A DNA stretch of 64,000 nt from Symsagittifera roscoffensis (Eukaryota; Xenacoelomorpha; Acoela; Convolutidae): positions 13,118,743 through 13,182,742 of the forward strand of contig NC_087065.1 of NCBI RefSeq assembly GCF_963678635.1, read 5' to 3'. The notes under the pieces are model-generated. The model saw only the letters and a list, made by a program, of their open reading frames with translations. It ran no database searches and was not told the DNA's origin. Within the stretch, counting starts at the first letter, position 1; each line of letters begins with the position of its first letter. Made by a program: the position numbers and the translations under genes. Of the stretch, positions 24,901 through 39,900 are shown piece by piece.

Positions 24901-27900
24901 GCAGGGGGGATTGTTGACCTCGTTCGGGGGCATCCGACTGGAGGGGGAGATGCGGCTGCTGGGGGCTAGGGACTACCGACAACTGTTCCTATTCGACAAA
25001 ATACTTCTCGGTATGGTATGAGGCCATATAGTTTAACACTATATTTAACACACATCGTCGTTGGTTTTAAATAATATGAATCTTTCGACGGATATGTACA
25101 GCACAAAATGCAAGATAATCTCTCTCTCTTTCTTTTTCAGTGCCCTAATTTTTCCAAAGCGCCCCCTTTGGTTCTTCTTTACGCCAAAGATGTCTGTCTG
25201 TCTGACCGACTTCAGTTTCTCAATTTTGTAGGGGGGGGGGGGGTTGTGCGCTAAGACCGCAATTTTCAGTCAAAACTTATTTTAAAAAATATTAAAATTT
25301 ATTTCTTCTCAAAAAAATTGCTTCTGTATCGAGAAATTTGCCAAATACAATCATTCTGTGGTTTCGACAGGAAACTTTTCAGTAGAGATTTAGGCTAAAT
25401 TGGTTCAAATTGGATTTTGGTTAAAGGCGGTTTCACTGGGATTCAGTTTGGAAGACTGGTGCTAGTTTCATTTTTTAAAATATGAACTCAAGCTTGTATA
25501 CATTCAGGGGTGGATCTAGGAGTTTCTTGTTAGTATAATTTGGCGTCTAAGGCGCCTTAGAAAAATATTAGTTGTGGTCAGCGAAAGGGGATGTCCTAAA
25601 ATAGTACCAAAGAGGGAGTCTTTGGGTCGTCTTCCCTGCAAAAAGAGTCTTCTTGCAGGGAAGGGATTGTTCGACTTTGTTCGACCCCGTTCGGTCGAAT
25701 CCCGAAAGAAAAAGCGTCAACAAACCCCCCCCCTTTAAAATGCGCCCATGTATTCAATGATGTTCTCTCAATTGTGGTTTGTTTGTCCAGTGACTAAGAT
25801 AACAGAGAGTGGGTTCCTGCAGCACAAGGCACACATCTTCCACGACAACCTAATCTTGCTGGAGAAGACCAGTCTGAAGGACCACCTGTCCTTCCAAGTG
25901 GCCCCCCACGACAACACCTCTCCCTCCATGACATTCCTCGCGCCCTCCATTGAGGTAAAACCAATTTTATGGTCATTACTCACCACTGCTTGAATTCAAG
26001 GTATTTTGTAAAATTGCAGGTGGGAAAGCTTTGAACTACGTCTATTTCTAAATTATATAAATATATTTTTTTTTGGATGCAACAGTGTTTTTGCAAATTT
26101 GCTCCGAAAAAATAACATCATTGGGACCCATGTTTAGTAATCCGGTCTTTTAATTTTGAATGATCGTTTATGGTTTTAAATTTCATAAGGTGAAAGAGCG
26201 ATGGACCAGTGCGTTGAAAGAAGTAGTGATTGCTTCGTACCAGGGTTCGATCCCCGCTCTTGCCCAGCCTCAGCTGCTCTCCCTTCAGAATGTGGTACGC
26301 AATGAGAGCATGATGCGCGAATCTTCTTCCAACTCCATTTCTAACCTGTCCAATCAGAATAGAGAATCACTGGACTTGAGAAAGAGACTGTCGTTTCTAC
26401 ACACGCCACAGTCTTCGTACAGTGGCTGCAGCATGAAGATAAAAGCCAAAAATAACCCTCTCTTCGGGTAAGGACACACGGCAGACTAGCAGTGAGTTTT
26501 TTAGAGGGAAAGAATAATGTATAAAAGTAGGAACGTTCTGTCGAAAGCGTTATTAGGGTTCTAATGGGCTTTTGTAGTGTCTGTAATATCATATGGTCTC
26601 CTTATCTATGGCACTACAAGTACTGCAAATTGGGAAACAACTTATATGTGCCAGAAAAGAACACTAGGAACTGTTTTTTTAAGCAAAAACTTGATCAGAA
26701 AACTTCATTAAACTTCATTAAATCTATTTGTCTCAACTTTTCAAAAAAAAACAATTTTTTTAAGAATAAAATGTTCATCAGTTTATTTTTTGAAAATTAA
26801 GCAGTCGTAAAAATAAATGATTCACTTCAAATGGTAAGATTCCTTTTGATCATCTAAGACAAAAACGGTTTCAGATGACTAATTTTCAGTTATTTTTATT
26901 TTTCCAAAAACAATTATTTTGTAGGCAACGTTCAGCTGGTCGACATTTTTTCGGATTTGTTTGTTGTCACTTTTTGTCGTTACCTAATTGAGATAGTTAT
27001 TCCAGAGGAAAGCTACTTGCTAGACTGAATAGCCTATTCTGGCTATCCTAATGCAGTAATGAATATGTTGTTCTGTGTTTTCTATACTGGAGCGAACGAA
27101 TTGAATGTTTTTGGCGTCCAAAATGTTTTCATTTTTTTTACTTCATAGTCATATGATAAATCGGATAATCGGAAGCTCTTTGTAAAATTTAGTGTATTGT
27201 CATAGTATCTAAATTTAGTTCATGTTTCAATTCTAGTCGTGTTATCTATTTCAATTATCTGTCTGGCGCTAACCGGTATTTAACCTTCGGAGTTTGTCTG
27301 TCACCTTCGGATGACAGCTATCTTATTGTCTCCGACTTACTTTCTGAACTACGGTTTGCTTATTAACAAGACAATTAATTCATTCATCGAAACCGTCTTT
27401 TCACATGGCGCAGCCAACAGGCCAAAGTGGGGGGAAGAACCCACTGGGAATTACATCGTTTTGGCCCTCGACGCTCGCAGAACCACCAATGCTATGGGAG
27501 TTTTGGTTCAATCGTTTTATATGGGGGATGGTGGCCAAACATAGCATAAATCCACGGAACTTCTATTATGCCAGTACGTTAACAGCAGCGCAACTTGCAG
27601 ATTTACCAGAGGAGGTCGGTGGGAAAAATCGCCTGGTGTCGGAGCAAACGCTTATCTCGAATTTGTATTTGTGCCTGGGGGAGAAAGGACAGGATGAGCT
27701 ACATAAAAGAAAACCACACCTGGATCTCGCTGCAACAAGGTATTCTCGAGTTTTGGATACTATCGAAACCGAATTTCGGAAGGAACGAAACGAAACTTAC
27801 GAAACATTCCAACTATTGGCACGAAAGCAACAAATAGGAGAATCGCTGGAACAATTCCACTGAGTGTTGAGTGGGTTAGCCGCTCGATGTAATTTTGGAG

Positions 27901-30900
27901 CATTGAAGACCAGGATTTTGCGGGATGTGTTCATCGTAAATATGAACAATAGGGAGGCCCAAAATGAGCTATGCCGCTCGACGAAGACACCAGAGGAGGT
28001 GTATCGTATTGCACTTTCATATGAACGTGGAGATTCAAATATGCTAAGTCATACGGATCGATAACCGGGGGAGGAACTAGTGGGATTGCCGGCGGAGCTG
28101 GTGCGTTCCAAATCAAGACGGAACCAGTGGGGGCCATCCGAGGTGGTTACAGAAACAACAGACAGCGGGGCCGCGGATCGTTTAGGGGGAGAGCAGACAT
28201 GAGAGGGGGTGGTGCCAGAAGATGCTATAATTGTGACCAACCCAATTTTACTCCGGAGCACATCACAACGTGTCCAGCGAAAAATGCTACGTGTAACTTC
28301 TGCAGGAAGACGGGACATTACGAGAGGACTTGTAGGGGAAAGCGAAATAATCGGGGAAGACCGGCAGTGGGACTGATTCAAAATCAGGAAGATATGGAAA
28401 CTACTGAAGTAGACGACGCGGAGGATACATATTCCCAGCACGAGAATTCCGTCGGCTGGGTTAATACGCCGGTCAAGAAACAACCGGTCAAGAAACAACG
28501 ATCGTGGGATTCGGATAGCTCAGGGGATTACGTTGTTATGGCCATCAAATCTCGGAAAGAAACAGATCTTAAAGTGGCCGGCTCCCGACTACCAATTAAG
28601 GTAAACGGAAAGCAAACAAACGTGTGGATAGACAGTGGATCACCGATTTCGATATTCACCATTGGGGAATTGAAACGGACATTGGGCACCGCAGGCGTCA
28701 AGGTGAAGGCACCGGCACCGGAGGATGAGGAGTTCAGGGATTACGGAAACAACCCATTACGACTACTAGGAACGATGGACGTACTATTAGAAACAAACGG
28801 ATGGGTGGCCAACGCAAATATCAGAGTGATTGGAGGAAGCAGACCATCAATTATTGGACGAGACCTAATGCCAAATCTTGGATTACAGATCGTGCAGAAG
28901 GCACCGGAGGAAAATGTGATGTCGGTACAGAGCGATCAAGGCACAGTTGAGGAGACGGATGTGGAGGACTCACTAGACAACTGGCAGATCTACTTCAGTA
29001 AGCAGTTTGAAAATCTTTTTAACAGAGTCGGAAAAATTAAGAATTATAAGGTACACGCGGATTTTTTCGAAACGTTAACGCCAATTCAACAAAAAGGACG
29101 TAGAGTGCCCATCACGTTGCAAGAAAAGGTTGATAAAGAAATTGATAAACTTTTACGGCAAGGACACATTGAAAAGCTAAAGGAATGTTCGGATAAATAT
29201 TTTGTTTCCCCGATTGTAATAACAGTGAAAAAGGACGGATCAGTAAAATTAGCGCTAGAATCAAGAGAGTTAAACAAGCAAGTCCACAAAAATAAATACG
29301 AAATGCCGAATATAGAGGAGCTTATGGATACGGTAGGACAAACGATTAGCGAACGGAAATCAGGGGACATATATTTTTCTACTATGGATCTTACGTACGC
29401 GTACGGCCAATTACCACTTAGCCCGGAAACGAGCGTTCAATGCAATTTTTGCTGGTGGGAGGAAAATCAACGGGCACGTACCGCTTTCGTACGGGGTTCT
29501 ACGGTCTTACTACCATGCCAGCTGAATTTCAACGAGTAATGGACACGATTCTTGCGGAATTTCCGCAGGCACATGCTTTTATTGATGACATCTTGGTGGT
29601 CACCAAAGGCACGGAGATCGAGCATATCTCGACAGTTGAAAAAATTTTGCGGAAGCTGGATCGCGAAAACATGGCACTTAAGCTCATTAAATGCCAATTT
29701 GCGCGGAAAGAATGTGAATGGTTGGGACACAAAATAACCCGTACAGGAATAACACCACTCGTCCGGAAAACAGATCCGATCGAATCGCTAAAAGCACCAA
29801 AAACGGTGTCACAACTTAAATCGTTCATGGGCTCCATTCACAGTTTGCACAAATATCTTCCGGCGCTCGCGGAATCATCAGCGTCATTACGCCCATTATT
29901 AAGCCGGAAAAACGATTTTGTCTGGAGCGATGAATGTCAAATATCATTCGAGAACCTGAAAAAGCAAGTGGCTAATATAGTGGAACTTCGGCACTTTGAT
30001 ATACACAGAGACACAAGAATTGTGTGTGACGCTAGTCATAATGGGCTCGGAGCGGTCCTTGAGCAACTAAATTCCGACGGTTGGCGGCCAATATCATTCG
30101 CATCCCGGTATTTGAACGCAGCAGAAAAAAATTACTCAACGAATGAATTGGAGATGTTAGCAGTTGTGTGGGGCGCGGAATACTTCCGAAATTATGTGCT
30201 GGGAAGAAAGTTTTTAATAGTTACGGACCATAAGGCATTAGTGTCATTGCTAAATGGGAACAACAAAAAGAACAAAACAATGTTCAGCAGAATAACAAGA
30301 TGGTTAGATCGTCTTATACCGTTCGATTTTCAAGTAGAACATAAACCCGGAGCAAAAATAGGACTCGCTGATTATCTTTCAAGGCACCCGTGTTTAAATC
30401 CTCAACCGATTAGCACCTACGATAGTATGTTTACGGTCGCGAAAATTAGTAGAATTAGATCCGCTCTCGGATTTAGAAATAAACTCGAGTCTCCATCGGT
30501 TACTAATAATAGACGCATTTGTAATATATCGAATAGAAAACGACCGGTAGAGGGCGAGTGATCATGCGACGGAAATTGGACCAATCACAGAGCGACGAAT
30601 TGCATTCCCGGCAGGTCAATTGAGTTTAGCAAAAATTCAGTTGGGACTATTATTGAAGCTAACTTTGGTTACTCAAAATCTTTAAACTCGTCAATCAACA
30701 TTAACAATTCAAGCTATTTAATCATGGAAAGGAAACTCAAGAAATTATTGGAACGACACCCTAGCATTAGCAGTAGTGATGATATAGAGGAGATTGATGT
30801 AAATATACAGGCGGTTACAACAGAAGTCCGGAGCACTAAAACCAACACCATTATTTCGATTCCGTCGGTTTACCCTGGTGAGAGTTATCCACCGGTCAAT

Positions 30901-33900
30901 CCGGAAAATAAAGTAATGTCTATTATACCAAGAAATTGTAAAGTAGTCAGCAAACAATCCGCTCTTCCCGAATTATTTAATCTTCGATTTATAGAATCGC
31001 AATACCAGTCTGATCCACAGTTACAAGCTATTATCGAGTTAATTAAATCTAAAGACCCCCAGTTACACTCGAAAATTGCAGCAATGAGTAAGTACTTCGC
31101 ACAGTATACTCATGACTTCCACGTAAGAGACGGATGCCTGTGGATGGACGAGAGGCTAGTGATCCCTAATACTTTGCAGACGGCGGTGGTCAATAGACTC
31201 CACTATTATCACCACGGGAAATCCAGCATGATCGACGCCGCTAAGGACATCTGGTACCCTTACATGTTTCGTAGTCTCGCAACTATCGCTGGGAATTGTC
31301 CGGAATGCACATTAGCGGGTAAGAACTTGAAAAACATGTGTTCGAAGGACGATATAGGGAAAATACCTGAACCAAAAGAGCCGAATGAATCAGTCCAATT
31401 GGATTTTTGGGGACCCATTAACTACTTGAAGGAATCTAAAAAGTATGTTTTGGTGGCGGTGGACCGGTTCTCTCGATGGCCATCAGCTATGGTCTGTATT
31501 TCGAACCGTTCGGATAAAATTATAAAATTTTTAAAAGCCTACATAATCGCTCATGGAGTTCCGCGCCAAATCAGAGTTGACCAGGGAACAAACTTTATGT
31601 CTAAGGAAGTTAAAACATTCTGTCATGAACAAGGAATTGAAGTCCTCACTTCGCCAGTGAATGATCATAGAGCAACAGGATGTGTTGAGCGCACGATTGG
31701 TAGCATTAAAAATTCAGTGCTGACGTATGCGCGGGAGGATAAACCGGAACCCTTGGATCGAATGGTTGAAAGAGCCCTCGGAGCCCTAATATTTGTGAAA
31801 AACGCATCCCTCAATATAACACCGTTCGAAGCGCACCACGGCCGGGAAGCTAATACTGTCCTCAGGAACCTGACTAAAAAACCTACGTTACGGAATCTAA
31901 ATTGGGAAAATGTAATACGATCGAAATATGAATGTTTAGATGAACGAGACCCGATAGCTCAAACAATGCCGAAGCCGATGGACACCAACTGGGGAATCCG
32001 ATCGGATACTGAGTATGACCGGAAAAATAGACGGGGACCACTAAGATTGGCCGAGGAACAGGCAGCTAATCAAGATGATGAGCCTCGGATTGCACGGGCA
32101 CCAAACGACCCTGTGGAGGTACCACCGGCAGTGGTAATGCAGAGGACCGGGGAGCGAAACATGAATAGGTATAGACCATTAAAGTCCAAAATAGTTGATC
32201 AAACTGAACATACTATTAAAATGAGTAACGGTGCGGTGCTTAGGAAATCAGGAGTAGCGCTCAGGAAGGCCAAAGTTCCGAAAAAGCGGGTGCCGGGAGG
32301 ACCATTACCTACACCACCAACGCCGTGGGATCTGAAAAGGAAGCTAAAATTGAGACAAAACCAACCAGGCAGCTCAAGAGGCACTAAGGAAAGTCAGCAC
32401 AACATCATGGGAAAGGGAGCAAAATTCCAAATTCTGGAATCCGCAGAAAATTCTGACTCAGAATCGGAGGACCAGTTACCACTGAGTACAACCATCCTAG
32501 TGGCGAAACCAACAAGAGGGCGAGAAAACGGTCGAGAAGATGGACAGGGAACATCTAGTGGGGGACGGGATCCAGTTCAACCAGAGGCCATCGGGGTTCG
32601 TCCCAGTAATAAGGAGACGGAACAAGGAGACACGTTGGCAGGTGAAACAGGAATCGGAAATGACTGGGGGAGAACAAATATCGAAGGAGCCGAACCACAA
32701 GAAACAAATACCGGAGGAATCGAACCACAAGAAACGGAGCGCGAACCAAAGCATATATCAGTAACCGGGGGAAAGAAACGGGGCCGGAAACAACGACTTG
32801 TTTCCTATTCTAGCCAAGATTCGGCCAGCTCGTTGGATGAAACAAGCTCGAGACGTTCGGGCAGGAAGCGGACCGCAGTGACCAAGATGGGGGGGGGGGG
32901 GTCATGATTGACAACATTAGAAAAACGGACAAAGCCGGAGCAATCGAAGAAAAAGAGTGAAAAGATGATGAATAAAATGGAGCTCAAAACAATCTATAAA
33001 ACTTTGCTAAAATGGGAAGGTCCAGGGAGAGGGCATGCTGTGTACCAGCAAAAACTCAAAAGTTTGTGTTTAAAAGAACTGTAGTTGATTTGAAAAACTT
33101 GATTTGAAAACTTGTTATTAACCCTATTGTTTACGGTTAACATAGATATTGGATATTGGATTTGAGTATTATTTATTACAAGGAGGGAAATGTCATAGTA
33201 TCTAAATTTAGTTCATGTTTCAATTCTAGTCGTGTTATCTATTTCAATTATCTGTCTGGCGCTAACCGGTATTTAACCTTCGGAGTTTGTCTGTCACCTT
33301 CGGATGACAGCTATCTTTTTGTCTCCGACTTACTTTCTGAACTACGGTTTGCTTACTAACAAGACATTTAATTCATACATCGAAACCGTCTTTTCACAGT
33401 ATTCTTTGTTAGACAGGAAAGGGCGCGAAGTTCACTGAAACTGGTGGATAAGGATGAGATCGAGAGCATACGACAGGACGTGCAGACCACTCATTCGAGA
33501 AAGGGCAGTCAGTACAAAGGGGGCGGGGGCGGGGGAGGGGGAGCGGACAACAATGCATCATTACCCACCCTCTCCACCCTGGCACAATCACAGTCATACT
33601 CTGACATAATGCAGGAAACATCACGAGAGGAGAGGGCCGGTAGGGGGGTGGGAGCAACAGTGTCCACACAGGAACTCACAAATGGTAAGAAAGAGGAAGA
33701 ACCGTTTTTTGTGAGGAAGTCATCATACCAGACTGGTAAGGTAGTGATGGTGCTCAGCAATAATGAAATTGCGAATAAAAATCGAATGAGCGCTGCAATG
33801 TACAACGTCATCTTGCACCACGTAAGATAGCCTGATTTTTAGCTTGATTAACCTCAAAAAATTAACCTTTGGAAGAAGATCACCCGATACCTTTTTCTGG

Positions 33901-36900
33901 CCAAGAGATACTTCTTGAACATCTCAGTATTTTTAATGGCCTTTTTTTACTAGATTCTTGAAACTGTTTGTTGTGAATCAATTCTTAATTTTTTATTATT
34001 TTTTTTTGTGAAAAAAAAATTATTCAATGTTTTTTTTTGATATTTTTGTTTCATTTTTTGTCTAACTTTTTGCGGCTCGCAGCCGTACTATTTTTGTATT
34101 GCATCGCTTCTGTATTTTACCTGATGTATTGAATCTTTTATCCCCTCTTGCCATTACTAGGTAGAAACATCAGTTTTATTTTGTAACTCGTGGTTTTAGA
34201 AGCTTATCCACAAACAAAAAAAGGTTGAAGTTTGTTTATTAGTGGTTAAGCATATATGTGGAATTTTTTTTTAAATAATCATTATACAAAAAGAAAAAAT
34301 ATTTAAAACAAGACAAAGCGATTGAATTCTTGAAAACAGAACGGACTTTGAATAGAGATCTGTTGGGGGCAATAATGTGTAAGGACCAACAACAAAAATT
34401 TTTCTTCTATTATAAAAAACACGAAAACTTGAAGAAAAAAAATACACCAATGGTTTTCTTTTGATTTCTGAAAAACGGGAGGAACAATATTATCGGGTGC
34501 GCTTTATTTTGTCTTTTAAAAAAAACGTTTTCCACGCAAAATAAGGTACATATTAGGTAATATTAGGTATATTAGGTATATTTATTTAGCCAAAAAGGGT
34601 ATATATTAGGCAAAGTTAGGTACAAAATAAGTAAATATCGGAGAGAGTCGATAGATAAATCAAATCATATCAAAGCCCTTTCAGATGATTCGGACTACTT
34701 TTTCCAAAAAGTATTTTCAGTGTCGAGAAAATCAAGATTGTGAACTTTTTGTTCTAGCCTAAGTTCAATCGAAAACAGCTAGAAAGTAACTCTTATGATA
34801 GGAAAATTACCTTTTATTTTGAAACCAGAAAAACTTTCAAAGCTTTAAAAAACACTTCTTTGGCAATAAAGTTTTCTGAAAACAACTCAAAAAAGGAATT
34901 TCAAAACTTTTTTTGAAGTTTTTGATTTGTTATTCATTTTTCAGAGACAACAAAAACTGACTCATTTAACGTTTCATAAGGTTTTTTCTTGTTGTTCCGA
35001 CTTTCGATACGAAATTAACGGAAATTTTGTGCTCGGGGTGGGTCTTTTTTTCTTCAGACAAATTTCGACTTTTTAACTAGCCATTTTTGACGGAATTTTT
35101 TTATATCATTAAAAAGGTATTGTTGTCCTGAGTTTAAATTTGAAAAGATATTTCACCTGTGATCATTTTTCGTAAGGTTATGGGGGTTTAAAGATTGCCA
35201 TTTTGGCCACTTTGGGACAATTAACGCGCGAAATATTTCGCGCTTTTAATGCGTAAGCGGAGATTTAATTCTTAGAAATAGTTCCAAATTGGTTGAACGA
35301 AGCTGATTTGCCATAATTGATTTGTAACAAGGAGCAAAATTTATCCTTTTGTACTTTATATGGCGCGTGGGGGGATGACTGTCAAAAAAAATTGAATTTT
35401 ATAAAAAAAAATTCATTTTATTTTATTAAATGTTTTTAAATGTTATTACTGCTCCATAAACCTTAAAAGGCAGTCGGAACATTCAGGGCTTCGCCATGAT
35501 ACAAGCAGTCTTGGTTCTTTTAATAAGCATTGCACAAAAATGAATCGGATTAAGATCGGAATGAGGTGGGAACTTCTGTGCTACTTGCACAACAACTGGC
35601 TATTCTTTTCGGGTTGTTTTTGTCAATGTAAATTTTGTTAGATGCTTTGTTGTCCTCATTGGCCTTTTTTGATAGTTTGTTGTTTCGTTTTCAGTTATAT
35701 GGCTTTTTGTGCCATTTCATAGTAAGAAATGAAACTTTTTACTTGTTTCGCACAATTTGGATTATCCGAATGCACGCTCATAGCAATTTCAATGTGGCAG
35801 CGTTTTTAAACTTGTAAGCTTCAGTTTACAAATATTATCGCGGTCGAGAATTTTACAAGTTTTTTTGAGGTCGAGATAAACTCTACTGATCATGTTTGCT
35901 GTCGAGATTTTTTCAATGACGTTGATGAGCAACCAAAATTGAGTATACTTTAAAAAAATGATGAAGTTATTTCTCGGAGCTTTATATTTCAGAAAATGTC
36001 TCAGTGCTCCAAAAAATTGAAAATTCGAAACATCAAAAAAAAAATTTTAAAATTATTTTAAAAAAAAATTGCTCATAAAAAACTCTGCGCAAGGAAGCCC
36101 ATGCTAATTTTTTTTGATTTTTCAAAAATGTTTTTCAATTGTTTTAGACTTGTTTTAATAAACTTTATATCATGATAAACTTTTGTTTGTCTTCCAAATT
36201 TGTCCTATTTATTAAATATCTTGTCACCAGATGTTTGTCTTGTTTCATGCAACTCTAAAATTTAGCTTTCTGTTTTGATAGAGTTCTTTTTTCTTCAGAT
36301 TATGTTTTATTTTAGGCAGAATAAATTTTTTCAAGGAAAAAAATGCAGCTGCTTTTTTGTAAAAGTTTTTTTTTTGAAAATACACTATCAGATTTCGTTT
36401 TGACTTATGGGATTTTGAAAAATGTCATTTTTTTCAAAACGTTCGATTCTCTATCTACACAAAAATAATTTTGAATGGAATTGCCACTTTCAAAATGATT
36501 CGAATATGGCTTTGATAGACACAAAAAATTAGGCACTTTATATATTTTAGACTTTTTAAACAACAATCAGAAAGATCAAAATTTTGCTTGTCTCGAGCCG
36601 TCTTTTTGTATTCTTATGCTCTGTTGGCAAAAATGGCTGGTGTAAAGTTAACTTTTAAAATTCTAAAAAGCAAAACTATGCAAAATTTCTCAACGGCCGA
36701 AACTATTGTAGTGTATGCTATTGGAGTCGAGGATCTGAAAACTCACACAGATGCCAAGCGGAGATTCACGCCACGCACTAGAATAGAAACATGAACAAGA
36801 CTGCTCGTATCAAGGCGAAGCCCTGAATGTTCCGATGCCTTTTGAGCAGTAATAACATGGAAATTTCAAATGTAATAAAATAAAACTAACATTTCTTTTC

Positions 36901-39900
36901 TAGAAAATTTTAGATTTTTTGTGAAAACATCCCCCCACACGCCATATAATGTACAAAGTGATAGATTTTGCTCCTATTAACAAATCAATTATTGCATAAA
37001 ATCTTCCTTAAACCAATTTGGAACAGTTTTTACGACGGATTAAATCTCGCTTACGCGTTAAAAGCGCGAAACATATTGCGCGTTAATTGTCCCAAATTGG
37101 CCAAAATGGCGATCTTTAAACCCCCTTAATTTTACGAAAAAAAGATCACAGGCAAAATATCTCTTCAAATTTAAGCTTAGGACAACAATAGTTTTCGAAT
37201 GATGAAAAAAAATTCCGTCAAAAATGGCTAGTTAAAAAGTCAAAGTTTGTCTGAAGAAAAAAAAAACCCACCCCGAGCACAATATTCCATTACTTTCGTT
37301 ACGAAAATTGGAACAGAAACATAAGAAGTAGACAACCGCTTATGCATACTTGTCAGAAAGCAGATAAATAATGTTTTAACCAATCGTAACCGAGATAGAA
37401 ATACGAAAGAAAAATTATTTTGTTGACTTGGGTCTTTCTTGTTTTATGGCCCAAGTTTACCAAATGATGGTATGAGCTTCCGTTTTTTTTGAAAACTCAG
37501 ATTTTATTTGCCAGAATTATTTTCAACCAAACAAATTCGAGCCTTATGGTCCAATTTCATGTCTAAAAGATCCCTTCTGGGTCGTAAAACAGAACAAATC
37601 CATGGATTTTTATGGATGTTTTTTTTTCTAGGTGTTTGTGCATCCCAAGTGGTGGATGGAGGTGATGTGCAGCGGGGGGACACGCAGTTGCTGCAGAGGT
37701 GGAGCAGTGCCTGCACTGGAGTGGGGAGAGTGGGGGGACTAATGGGGGTGGGGGACATCAACGATCACGAGAGGAGGAGACTGGAGGAGGAAGTTGGGGG
37801 GCTAGTTGAGAACGGGCTTCAGAGTGAGTGGTTCATTCTCTTTTTAACCCACGTCTTTTTTCCTCGCCACTCTGTGGGGTGAAATTGTGTGGTATGAGGA
37901 GTGGCGGGAAAAATGTTGAAAAAGGAGGACACCAGAGTAAATCACATTCGTGGTGGATTTGCGCAAGATTGACAAAAAAAATTACCCCACCTTTTTCCTT
38001 AATTCTAAATGGGCCCTTGTGTCAAATAACAATATCATGAATATTTGCATTACAGCTCACTTGTCAAAACGCATTGCCAAAACGCATTGTCTTATGAAAA
38101 GATCATCAGGGAAAAGCAAAATACTATAACACTAAAAGTTCTTTTTAATGTGAAAGGAGCCAATATTTCTGAAGTTGTAAAAAAACTTCAATCACCAAAT
38201 TTTTTCTCACTGCCGGTCACTTGTCGCTTTGAACATTTCACTGGTTATTTCAGCATATAACTGTTGTCTATTCTCACTCATTGAAAATTGCCGAAAAATA
38301 TGTTCTACTTTGAATATTTTATATTATAAATAGTTCATGTATAAAAACATGTTGCATGAAGAAAAGATACCAACACTGACTCAACGTGTCGAGTTAAAAA
38401 AAAATTCTTCTTAATTCAGTATGTGTCTGTTTTTCAGACATCAAACGCAAAAAAAATTTTCGGCGGTCCAAAATTCTTTCAGATGTAGAACATACGTCAG
38501 ATGTTTTTGTTTGAATGATTGGAACCTTGTGGTCTCTTTTACTTAGCCATTAACTACGCAATGCTGGCATCCCTTCTAAAATCCGACTTTGTGTCTTGCA
38601 GCAAAAAAAACTTCTAAAGGAGGGCGAGAAGAAAAAACATGCCTAACTTTTGGCTTCAATTGAGAGAGGAATTAGAAGGATCCCTTTGGTACAACTTTTC
38701 TGCATCCTTTTTTAGACCGACAGCTCTCGATATTACAAAAAATACTTTGGTCAAGGCCTTCGAAAAGCTGATAATGTTATCTTAACGGAAAAATATATGA
38801 AAGGTCCACCGCTCACTTAGGCAATAAAAGACTTTTTTTTGAACATTTTCAGCACCGCTGGCTAATTTTTGCAAAAACTACCCAAAATGCAATTTCGGAA
38901 AATTTTTGAAAAGAATTTCTCTTCAAGTTGCGTTTCTTGGCCTCTTTTTCCCAACAAGCAGGCGTTCAAACAAACCCTTAAATCCTAGGATTTATCGAGG
39001 GGGCGGGCGGATTTTCAAAAAAAATTTGACAATTTTGTCGACCATGGTTTTTAGGTCGACCAAATTGTTTCCTTCTGAGGTCTCTTAAATCACGATAAAG
39101 ACCCCACTTTGAGCAAATTTTCTGCGCCGCATTTAAACTTTTGAAAAAAGGCCAACAACAGGCGTTTTTAGGCACTTTTTGGAAAATTTCGACCAAAAAA
39201 TCGCTTTTTTTCGGCGCGCTCCTGAGGAAGGGCGTCCGTCCTCCCGTAAATCCGCCGGTGCTTAAATCCCTAACAGAAACTATATTAGCCAGTTACTTGC
39301 CAGTTTTGCTTTTTGCCAGTTTTATTCGGTGACTTAAAAATAATGCTAATTTTTAAATCATTCGCCAACATAGGATCATTTTGGAAATGTACAAAACTAA
39401 AATGTGTTTCAATTGGTCTGAGTTATTTGAAAATCAGACCCTTAATATACGACTCGATAGAGATCTTGTAAGGCTTCTTTGGGAGCCAATTCAGGTTCGG
39501 AAAAATTATGACATAATTCCTCCCCCTATCCCAATGTTTCCTTTGCGTATTTTGTTTTTTGATCCAGGAAGGGCGAAATATGCCAGACGGACTAAGAGCA
39601 GCCGTTTCCCAGACCACTCGCGGAATTTCTCCACACGAACGAACACTTTTATATCTAACCCGAACAGAAGCGAGATGCGACACAGCAGCCGAAGACGGAC
39701 GACAGCCGGGTCGACTAGGATGGCTCGGCGCTACTCCATGACACGAGACCAGCCCGAGAGAGCCGAGGTACATAATGATCTATAAAAAGAAGCCAAAGCT
39801 TGTGCAACATATATTGTCAATTGGTGCAATTGGTGACTTTCACGACGTTTTTTATGGTTGACAAATAACATTTTCTCATATCTCTGCGCTGCTCTGATGG

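Larger units (their letters stand above)
27198..33398 (+). mobile_element. Ty3/gypsy-type LTR retrotransposon, 6201 bp, decayed
   Basis: Two 208-bp direct LTRs (TGTCATAG to TTTTCACA) bracket gag, protease, reverse transcriptase, RNase H and integrase in the Ty3/gypsy order. A 4-bp GTAT duplication flanks it. A primer-binding site (TGGCGCAGCC) abuts the left LTR, and the purine tract AAGGAGGGAAA abuts the right one. The LTRs differ at four positions (about 2%), so it is young. The coding part has two in-frame TGA codons and two frameshifts, so this copy is not autonomous. It lies in sense orientation in intron 6 of the exchange factor. Confidence 0.95.

Noticed and set aside
33398-33412. Use of the LTR's terminal CACAG as acceptor for exon 7
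   Set aside because: Reading on from there in the required phase meets TAG within 14 nt; the acceptor at 33412 keeps the frame.
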